47,769 nt of DNA from Arthrobacter sp. Soil762 (lineage in GTDB: Bacteria > Actinomycetota > Actinomycetes > Actinomycetales > Micrococcaceae), in assembly GCF_001428335.1 (NCBI RefSeq), contig NZ_LMSG01000009.1, forward strand, positions 1 to 47,769, in the 5' to 3' direction. Both the position numbers and the translations under genes were made by a program. The notes beneath the pieces are model-generated. The model made no database searches, was not told where the DNA came from, and was given only the letters and a program-made list of their open reading frames with translations. Position 1 is the first letter of the stretch; each line of letters starts with the position of its first letter. Shown one piece after another: positions 41,844 through 47,769 of this stretch.

Positions 41844-41878
41844 TTGAAACAAAGTGTCATTCGTGACAGCATAGATAC
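41844..41878 (+). promoter_or_regulatory. Probable leaderless promoter and operator of the antitoxin gene
   Basis: -35 TTGAAA (41844-41849), 17-nt spacer, -10 CAGCAT (41867-41872), and only six nt before the ATG at 41879. No Shine-Dalgarno site is present, so the mRNA is probably leaderless. Inside the spacer lies TGTCA-TTCG-TGACA (41855-41868), a palindrome well placed for autorepression by the antitoxin. Confidence 0.6.
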
Positions 41879-42271
41879 ATGACAGCAGTTGCAGGAGCCC
41901 GGGGAGGGCTGAAGGCCCATCAGGATTCCATCCGGCTGCCCGAGGCCGAGCTGGTCCGCGACCTCAGGGACATCCTGGGCGCAAAACTTGTCGCCTACAT
42001 CGGCTCGGTCAAGGAAACCCGCGCGGTACGCCAATGGGCGGACGGTGAACGGAAACCCTCCGCAGAGGTCATGACCCGGCTGCGGCACGCCTACCATGTG
42101 GCGGCCTTGCTGGCGGAGCGCGATTCCAGGGCCGTGGTCCAGGCGTGGTTCCAGGGCATGAACCCGCAGCTGGACGATGTCCCCCCGGCCAGGCTCTTAC
42201 GCGAAGGCCATGTCGACGAGGCCGCACAAGCGGTCCTTGCCGCTGCCCGGGCCTTCGCGGCCGCCGGCTGA
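41879..42271 (+). CDS. Xre/MbcA/ParS-type antitoxin
   Basis: A 130-residue antitoxin. The N-terminal part has a helix-turn-helix-like segment (LVRDLRDILGAKLVAYIGSV, then TRAVRQWADGERKPSAEVM), and the C-terminal toxin-binding domain has AWFQGMNPQLDDVPPARLLR followed by a helix ending AARAFAAAG. This W-F-x-x-x-N-P-x-L pattern is typical of antitoxins paired with RES toxins. The toxin gene begins three nt after its stop. It should neutralise the toxin and repress the shared promoter. Confidence 0.9.
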   Translation: MTAVAGARGGLKAHQDSIRLPEAELVRDLRDILGAKLVAYIGSVKETRAVRQWADGERKPSAEVMTRLRHAYHVAALLAERDSRAVVQAWFQGMNPQLDDVPPARLLREGHVDEAAQAVLAAARAFAAAG

Positions 42272-42274
42272 CGG

Positions 42275-42979
42275 ATGGAGCAGAACGAACTAGCCATCAT
42301 CCCATCGGCCGGCACTGTGTGGCGCATCGGGTTCCGCCCCGAGCCCTGGGCCTGGAGCGGCTGGGAATGGGCAACGGATGGCCGTTTCCCGGGACGCTGG
42401 GATGACCTGCACGGCAACTTCCGCACCGTCTACGCCGGCTCAAGCCTGAAGGCATGCCTCCTGGAAGTCCTGGCCGGCTTCCGCCGCGACGCCAGGCTCG
42501 CCGCGGAACTGGACGAAATCGTCGAAGACGATGAAGACCAAGTGCTGTACCCGACCATCCCGCCAGGAGAAGTTCCACGTGAATGGCTGGAGCCACGCGC
42601 AGCGACGCGCGCCGAACTCTCCGGGCACTACTGCGCCGTCACCGCCTCCCAAACCATCGCCGCCCTCTATCCGAACTTCATTGCTATTGCCTTGAGTCTC
42701 GGACTGGCCGATTTCGACGCGGCGGCGTTGAAAGACGCCCGCCCGAGGCAACTGACTCAAGGCGTCGCCGCCTTGCTATACGAAACAACCACTGTCGATG
42801 GTGTCACCTTCAACTCCCGCCACGGCGACGAGCTCCGGCTGTGGGCAATCTTCGAGAGGCCCGGGGATCCCCCAACCAGCCCCAAACTTGGCCGGACCCA
42901 AGTGGTTGACATCCACCACGACGCTGCGGCGATCAAGGAAGCATTCGAAATCCTCAAACTCAAGTGGCGTGAAGAGTAG
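42275..42979 (+). CDS. RES domain toxin
   Basis: A 234-residue RES-family toxin. GTVWRIGFRPEPWAWSGWEW holds the first conserved Arg, GRWDDLHGNFRTVYAGSSLK contains the second Arg and Tyr, and ACLLEVLAGFR the conserved Glu. RES toxins break down NAD+ (as phosphorylases or glycohydrolases). The antitoxin is immediately upstream, in the usual order. This sits close to a CBASS whose TIR domain also depletes NAD+, so the region holds two independent NAD+-destroying systems. Confidence 0.9.
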   Translation: MEQNELAIIPSAGTVWRIGFRPEPWAWSGWEWATDGRFPGRWDDLHGNFRTVYAGSSLKACLLEVLAGFRRDARLAAELDEIVEDDEDQVLYPTIPPGEVPREWLEPRAATRAELSGHYCAVTASQTIAALYPNFIAIALSLGLADFDAAALKDARPRQLTQGVAALLYETTTVDGVTFNSRHGDELRLWAIFERPGDPPTSPKLGRTQVVDIHHDAAAIKEAFEILKLKWREE

Positions 42980-43081
42980 AGCACCCCTCAACAAGCCTCT
43001 TCAGACAACTCCAGCTATCGGCAAGCTGACGAAAGGTCCGTTATCGGCGTTCAAGATCCGCGGAAACGCGGGTGAGACGCC

Positions 43082-43384
43082 ACGGCTGTCCGTTCTCATT
43101 TCAGATGTCAGATTTCGCATTCAAAGTGTCAGCCTACGGATTTCGCGCGATTCTCAGTTGATCTGTCAGTATAGTTTGGCGTTAGGCAACAAGCACTGTC
43201 ATCCGCGGGCTCTGTCCAGCGGCCGAGGCGCGAACTGATGGAGGGACGGCCCAAGGCGCTCTCGTCGACCTGCCGCCTATACGGAACTGACAACATCAGT
43301 GAGAAAGAATCCGCCAGGTTTGTCTCATCCAAACTGTCAGTTCCCACGTCGCGACTGACAACTTCATTGAGAACGGACAACGGC
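43082..43384. mobile_element. 293-bp non-autonomous transposable element with 5-bp target duplications
   Basis: The element spans 43087-43379, begins TGTCCGTTCTCA and ends with the reverse complement TGAGAACGGACA, and is flanked on both sides by ACGGC (43082-43086 and 43380-43384). Related sub-terminal repeats of about 22 nt lie inside: ACTGACAACATCAGTGAGAA (43286-43305) and ACTGACAACTTCATTGAGAA (43354-43373), with inverted relatives near 43087-43110 and 43147-43172. TG...CA ends, repeated transposase sites and a 5-bp duplication resemble the Tn402/Tn552/TnsB group or IS21. No gene is encoded, so it would need a transposase from elsewhere. Confidence 0.75.
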
Positions 43385-43866
43385 GGGCGGACCCTCCGTC
43401 GACCCACTTTGGTCGTGCGTCGCGCAGGTCCCCTGGTGAGAATGAGTTTCCTGGCGTTCTACAGTTGGCTGGGTGCCGTGTCGTCGGCAGCAAAGTGAAG
43501 CCAGTTAAAGCCAGATACTTTCTGGACCTGCCCCTTAGCGGAGTCCCCACCAAAGAACCGGCGGCTGTACTGCGAGAGTTGCGGGAACCAACGCTTCGTG
43601 GTGGCTGGCGCTGACAGGCAAATGCTTTCAGCCTCAGCCGCATGTGCAGCACGTCGGTCCCTTGGGCCCCCGAGTGCCAGTACGCCGATTCGCTCAGAGA
43701 CGCGAATAGGCCACGTTACTTACCGGCGTTCACTCCTGGCCTGGCTCGGCGTCGACATACGCTGGAAGGAACTGCTCGGAGACGTTGAGGGCGCCCTCGC
43801 CACTGCGCGGAAGGCTTCCTAACCCACATGAGCACACTCAGCTACGACGGCAGGATTCGACGGTTC

Positions 43867-43914
43867 GGGTCAACTGTAGTGAGATAAATCGAGTTGTCTC
43901 ACTACAGTTGACCC
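43867..43914. repeat. Perfect 18-bp inverted repeat with 12-nt loop
   Basis: GGGTCAACTGTAGTGAGA (43867-43884) is matched by its exact reverse complement (43897-43914), and pairing extends four more bases outward with one bulge (GGTT and AACC). It is not next to a gene end: the debranching gene stops at 44260. It could be two insertion-sequence ends left side by side, a small mobile hairpin or a binding site. The rest of 42980-44259, outside this and the 43082-43384 element, has no gene I can support; a 74-codon frame at 43598-43822 is unrecognised. Confidence 0.8.
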
Positions 43915-44259
43915 AACCGCGTAATTTAGGCCCTCGGTGGTCAAGTCAGATGAGACGGGACAGCCGCTACGCGCCCGTTCCCATTGCCTTCCCTGTTGTG
44001 GGCGGGGGGAACCTAGGTTTCGTGGGCACGCAAAGCATCAGGAGTTCTATTCGGATGCGGGGGGATTTCTTGTTGGCATTGCGCCGGCCGCGTCAGGCCC
44101 TGTACCAGGCGCCCTCGCTTCCTCTCCGCGAGCCGGGGAAAAACTGCGCGTGATCACAAACTCGGTGACGTCCAGCAGGATCCGGGTCCCTGTGCAGGGG
44201 GCATCGATCCGACGCCGTAGACCCCCTCCCGCGGAGTGACTGGCTCGTCCTCCGTCCCG

Positions 44260-46413
44260 CTATGTCTTTCGGTGGCGGCTGGCTTCTTCCACCAGTTCCG
44301 TCATCCATGGCCTGTGCCCGCGGTGGAACACGATCCCCTGAGGGAGTCCCTGGACGGACGGGACGGAATTGGCAATGTCGATGGTGATCCTGCCGCCGGC
44401 CATGGGTGCGTTGGTGATGTGCAGGTTGCCGTAGGACTCCGGGAGCACGGGATCCATCCAGAACCCTCCGCGGGACACGTGGGTGTCATACCGCATCAGG
44501 CTCGTCACCAGCAGGATCGGCGTGGTGGCCGCCCAGGCCTGCGGCGAGCAGGCTGTCGGATAGGGTACCGGCTCGGCAAGCTGGTCCCGGCTGAAGCCGC
44601 AGAACAGCTCCGGCAGCCGGCCGCCCGAGTACTCGGCCGCCTCCAGCAGGGCCGTGGAGATCCGTTGTGCCTCCGCCACGAAACCGTAGCGCATCAGGCC
44701 GGCCACGATGACCGCATTATCGTGCGGCCACACCGAACCGTTGTGGTAGCTCGCGGGGTTGTAGGCACCCATGTCGCAGGCCAGGGTCCGAACGCCCCAG
44801 CCGCTGAACATCTCCGCGGACATCAAGCATTCCGCGACCTGCGGCGCCTTGTCCTCATCCACGATGCCAAACAACAGGCACTGACCCATGTTGGACGCGC
44901 ACGCATCGACCTGCCGCTTCTTGCCGTCCAAGGCGATGGCATAGTATCCGCGCTCAGGCATCCAGAACTGCTCGTTGAACCGTTTTTTCAGCTGCGCCGC
45001 CCGATCGGTGAGCTCGACCGCTAAAGCCGGATCGCCGGCGTCGTATGCCATCCAGGCGCGCGCATTGTATGCGGCGTAGACATAGGCCTGGACCTCGCAG
45101 AGCGCGATCGGCGGTTCGGCCAGGGTTCCGTCGGCAAAGTTGATGCCGTCCCAGGAGTCCTTCCAGCCCTGGTTGATCAGCCCCTGGTCGTTGAGGCGCT
45201 CATACTCGACGAACCCGTCGCCGTCCTTATCCCCGTAATCCCGGATCCAGTTCAGCGCGCGGTCCGCGTGAGGCAGCAGGGCGGCGATGGTCTCCGCTGC
45301 GAATCCCCAGCGGCTCACAGCCCCGAGCATCACCACAAACAGCGGGGTGGCGTCGACGCTGCCGTAGTACGTGGACTTGCCGCCAAGCGCCAGCCCGCTG
45401 GAGACATCGAGCCTGACCTCATGCAGGATCTTGCCCGGCTCCTCCTCGCTCATTGGATCCACCACGTTCCCCTGGCGGTCCGCCAGCGTCTGCAGCGTGC
45501 CCAAGGCCAGGGAAGGATCCACCGGCAGTGCCATCTGGGACGCCAACAGTGAGTCCCGGCCAAACAGGGTCATGAACCAGGGCGCCCCGGCGGCCACCAC
45601 CACCCGGTCCGGATGGTTCGGGTCCTCGATGCGGAGGGCACCCAGGTCATCATAGCTGCGCCGCAGAGTCCGTTCGATGGACCGGTTTCCCATCTGCAGC
45701 ACCGGAATCTTGGCCACCCACTCCTGCCGGCGCCGGTCCCGGGGGGACAATCCGCCCCCGTCAGCATGGACGAACGACGCGGTATCGGCTCCCTCAGTTC
45801 CGGGCACCACGGTTAGGACCGTGCTCCACTCACCTCGTGCCGGGATGGATACCCGGTATGTCAGGGCCTCGGGCCCGATCTCTGCCCCGGGGGCCTCGAT
45901 AACAACGCCCTTCCGGACATCCTGCCAGCCAGCCCGGATGGTCAGCGCTCCGGCGTCCGCCTGCCGGGTTTCTTCCCAGCGACGCTGGATCCTTGCCTCT
46001 TTTACCTCAAAGATGCTGGCGAAATCGGCGTGAACCCCCAAGGAGATCACGCATTCGGCCCGCTCCAAGGAGTAATTGCGAAGCGAGAGCTGCTCCTGGA
46101 TGCCGGCCCCCACCTCACGCAACCGCTCCACGATCAGCGGACTGTCCGCATATCCATCCGAGCGCGGAATCCTTCCAACAATCAGCGCTCGGTAGGGCTC
46201 CTTTGTTTCCACCGCAAGTGGTTCAAGGGACTGGCCGTTAACCAACAGGCTCCACCCTGAGAGGATGCGGGTGTCCTGGACGAAAAGGCCATGTGGGTGT
46301 TCGGGGTGGATGTCCCCGTTCGGCATGGAAATGCAGAAGGACGACCCCTCGACCAAAGTGACCGTCCCGGCCCCCAGGGGGCCCGCCGCCGTGTCGGCAT
46401 TCCAACCAGCCAT
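44260..46413 (-). CDS. Glycogen debranching enzyme-like amylo-alpha-1,6-glucosidase family protein
   Basis: A 717-residue protein. The N-terminal 200 residues are a debranching-enzyme N-terminal domain (SFCISMPNGDIHPEHPHGLF, VQDTRILSGWSLLVNGQ). The rest is an (alpha/alpha)6 barrel: PWFMTLFGRDSLLASQMALP, DKDGDGFVEYERLNDQGLIN, QGWKDSWDGINFADG and GSVWPHDNAVIVAGLMRYGF. Acidic residues in GRDSL and KDSWDG are likely active-site groups. Such proteins are common in actinobacteria; some hydrolyse alpha-1,6 glucans, others are uncharacterised. No signal peptide. AAGGAG lies five nt before the ATG at 46411-46413. It is a lone minus-strand gene and may belong to the older chromosome. Confidence 0.9.
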   Translation of the reverse strand: MAGWNADTAAGPLGAGTVTLVEGSSFCISMPNGDIHPEHPHGLFVQDTRILSGWSLLVNGQSLEPLAVETKEPYRALIVGRIPRSDGYADSPLIVERLREVGAGIQEQLSLRNYSLERAECVISLGVHADFASIFEVKEARIQRRWEETRQADAGALTIRAGWQDVRKGVVIEAPGAEIGPEALTYRVSIPARGEWSTVLTVVPGTEGADTASFVHADGGGLSPRDRRRQEWVAKIPVLQMGNRSIERTLRRSYDDLGALRIEDPNHPDRVVVAAGAPWFMTLFGRDSLLASQMALPVDPSLALGTLQTLADRQGNVVDPMSEEEPGKILHEVRLDVSSGLALGGKSTYYGSVDATPLFVVMLGAVSRWGFAAETIAALLPHADRALNWIRDYGDKDGDGFVEYERLNDQGLINQGWKDSWDGINFADGTLAEPPIALCEVQAYVYAAYNARAWMAYDAGDPALAVELTDRAAQLKKRFNEQFWMPERGYYAIALDGKKRQVDACASNMGQCLLFGIVDEDKAPQVAECLMSAEMFSGWGVRTLACDMGAYNPASYHNGSVWPHDNAVIVAGLMRYGFVAEAQRISTALLEAAEYSGGRLPELFCGFSRDQLAEPVPYPTACSPQAWAATTPILLVTSLMRYDTHVSRGGFWMDPVLPESYGNLHITNAPMAGGRITIDIANSVPSVQGLPQGIVFHRGHRPWMTELVEEASRHRKT

Positions 46414-46493
46414 CCCGGCTCCTTCAAGAACCAGCGCCAGCGCATTCTGGCGAGATCATACTGCCACCCTCGCGGCCGTTTCTGTAGTTGAGA

Positions 46494-46729
46494 CTACTCT
46501 TCTTGCGTGAGGATGCCATAGCACTCCGAAGCGGTACATACACTTCCTTCGCGAGCACGTAAACCGAATGTACCTTCAGTTACGGTGTAGAACGAGTTGG
46601 AGATCATCGCTTCGAGGATGCCGAGATCGATGCTGGCCAGGTCTTTGACGTAGACACAGCCAACACCTGACGTGTGGGGACCCAGACGCTCGAGCCCGGC
46701 TCGACGTTATCGACGCCATCGTTCTGTTA
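46494..46729 (-). pseudogene. C-terminal remnant of a DUF1801 family protein
   Basis: Minus-strand translation ending at TAG 46494-46496 gives LERLGPHTSGVGCVYVKDLA followed by SIDLGILEAMISNSF. This closely follows the C-terminal signature of DUF1801 proteins (LGxHxTGxGCxYxKxLxDxD). A TAA lies in frame about 12 codons upstream, and the insertion sequence at 46730 removes anything beyond, so the N-terminal two thirds are gone. The remaining tail (GTFGLRAREGSVCTASECYG) is atypical and may be shifted sequence. Confidence 0.6.
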
Positions 46730-47673
46730 GGGCGTGTCTCCTAATGGCTGGGTAGGCCATTAGGCAAGATTTAGGGATGAGTTCGCGTTACGCCTTGTTG
46801 TCCGATGTCCAGTGGAAGTTCATTGCCCCGTTGATGCCTGATTCGTCGGGGAAGCCGGGCCGGCCGTTCAATGACCACCGGTTGATGACCGAGGGCATCA
46901 TCTACCGCTACCGGGCCGGCATTCCGTGGCGTGACCTCCCTTCCCATTTCGGGTCGTGGAAGACCGTGTGGAAGCACCACCGCCGCAACAGCGCCAGCGG
47001 GACCTGGGACAAGGTACTGGCTGCATTATTGACCCGTGCCGACGCGCAAGGGCTGATCAACTGGGAGGTGTCGGTGGACTCCACGGTGAACCGTGCCCAC
47101 CAGCACGGCACCAACCTTCCCCGCCACACAGGGGGACCTCTCGAATTACATGAATCTGCTCGATAAGCCTGATGACCAGGCCATCGGCCGCTCGCGCGGC
47201 GGGCTGACCACCAAGATCCATGCCCTGGTTGACGGCAACAGCGCCCCCTGGTCCTGCTCCTGGGACCCGGCCAGGGCGGGGACTCGCCCATGTTTGAAAA
47301 CGTCATGGACGCCCTGAAGGTCGAACGGGCTGGTCCTGGACGGCCCCGCACCCGCCCGGACCGGGCCATGGCCGACAAAGCCTACTCATCCAAAGCGATC
47401 CGGAGCTACCTGCGCGGGCGTGGCATTGAATGCGTCATCCCCGAAAAGGACGACCAGAAGGCCAACCGCAAACGCAAAGGCTCCGCGGGCGGACGTCCCG
47501 TCACCTACGACAAGGACGCCTGCAAGCGGCGCAACGTCGTCGAGCGCAGCTTCAACACCCTCAAGCAATGGCGATCCCTGGCCACCCGCTACGACAAGCT
47601 GGCCCTCACGTACCGCTCAGCGGCCGTTCTGCACGCCGTCATCATCTGGAGCACCCTATTAGGAGACACGCCC
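46730..47673 (+). mobile_element. IS5 family (IS427-type) insertion sequence, 944 bp
   Basis: The 16-bp terminal repeats GGGCGTGTCTCCTAAT (46730-46745) and its exact reverse complement (47658-47673) are both intact. They are flanked by TA on each side (46728-46729 and 47674-47675), the short TA duplication usual for this group. The stop codon of the transposase frame (TAG 47674-47676) uses the TA target bases. The element lies against the DUF1801 remnant on its left. Confidence 0.88.
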
Positions 47674-47676
47674 TAG
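46777..47676 (+). pseudogene. IS5 family DDE transposase with two compensating frameshifts
   Basis: The protein begins MSSRYALLSDVQWKFIAPLM and IIYRYRAGIPWRDLPSHFGS, then SVDSTVNRAHQHGT with the first catalytic Asp. At the G-run 47131-47135 the frame moves to one encoding DLSNYMNLLDKPDDQAIGRS and GGLTTKIHALVDGN. At the C-run 47244-47248 it returns to the first frame: LVLLLGPGQGGDSPMFENVM (second Asp), then RRNVVERSFNTLKQWRSLAT (catalytic Glu). All three DDE residues are present but not in one frame. The shifts cancel, so either the gene is inactive or the bases are sequencing errors in homopolymers. Programmed frameshifting is known in this group but normally once. Confidence 0.85.
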
Positions 47677-47747
47677 GAGGCTGCTGAATTAATCGTGGGT
47701 TGGGCGCGTCGGCTGGACTCGTGGGCCTGGTGATTAAGACTGGTCTT

Positions 47748-47769
47748 ATGCAGGGACGCGAGGACGCGC
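47748..47769 (+). CDS. Possible start of IS1182-type transposase (cut by window end)
   Basis: Only seven codons are visible, MQGREDA. This resembles the opening of actinobacterial IS1182-family transposases as I remember them (MQGREDxQRELLD). Too little is present to confirm it. If right, a second insertion sequence adjoins the IS5-type element, its end lying somewhere in 47677-47747. Confidence 0.35.

Noticed and set aside
43238..43498. An 86-codon frame inside the small transposable element
   Set aside because: It crosses the element's right end and target duplication, and contains the repeats; no family resemblance.
43598..43822. A 74-codon frame with a possible zinc-finger-like lead-in, considered as a TniQ-type remnant
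   Set aside because: The cysteine pair is upstream of the frame's start and the rest matches nothing I know; support is too weak.
1..47769. CRISPR array
   Set aside because: No regularly spaced direct repeats occur; the repeats at 43.1-43.4 kb belong to a transposable element.

Overview
The window looks like chromosome from a high-GC actinobacterium, most likely a soil Micrococcaceae of the Arthrobacter type. The grounds are the GC-rich codon use, frequent GTG/TTG starts, ATGA/GTGA gene overlaps, several CUT2 sugar importers and GMC oxidoreductases with gluconate-2-dehydrogenase-subunit-3 partners. The assignment is by protein flavour only; no rRNA or tRNA gene was seen.

Left part (1-9.4 kb): a minus-strand sugar operon. 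It reads, in transcription order, small unknown protein, ribose-type ABC importer (binding protein, ATPase, permease), Gfo/Idh/MocA dehydrogenase, sugar isomerase/epimerase, second Gfo/Idh/MocA dehydrogenase, ABM-type monooxygenase and a second isomerase cut by the window edge. A divergent LacI regulator faces three near-identical palindromic operators. The gene set suits uptake of a sugar or cyclitol followed by oxidation at a ring carbon and isomerisation or elimination.

Middle part (9.6-34.5 kb): a larger oxidative sugar-catabolism locus. It has a second CUT2 importer with two permeases fused into one operon with DhaK-like and DhaL proteins; a FadR-type GntR regulator; a GMC oxidoreductase with its small subunit; two divergent copies of an isochorismatase-like hydrolase plus DJ-1/PfpI protein; a plus-strand set of acid-sugar dehydratase, KDPG aldolase, KDG kinase and SMP-30 lactonase (a semi-phosphorylative Entner-Doudoroff module); and a third CUT2 importer with a second GMC oxidoreductase pair. 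Five promoters here share one layout: a -35 box, a 17-nt spacer, a -10 box and then directly a 16-nt operator resembling TCAGACCACCTGATCA. This ties the four operons into one probable GntR regulon. The fifth promoter (34483-34527) now points into foreign-looking DNA.

Right part (34.6-47.8 kb): an accessory defence and mobile region. A serine recombinase and a DUF6602 (nuclease-fold-like) gene lie beside a type II CBASS operon of CD-NTase, Cap2 (E2-E1 fusion) and one 597-residue protein that joins a JAB/JAMM peptidase (Cap3), a TIR domain and a SAVED sensor. A perfect 38-bp palindrome covers the CD-NTase start codon. Beyond it are an Xre/MbcA-type antitoxin with RES toxin, a 293-bp non-autonomous transposable element with 5-bp target duplications, a glycogen-debranching-like enzyme, a DUF1801 remnant cut by an IS5/IS427-type element with a frameshifted transposase, and the first codons of what may be an IS1182-type transposase at the window edge.
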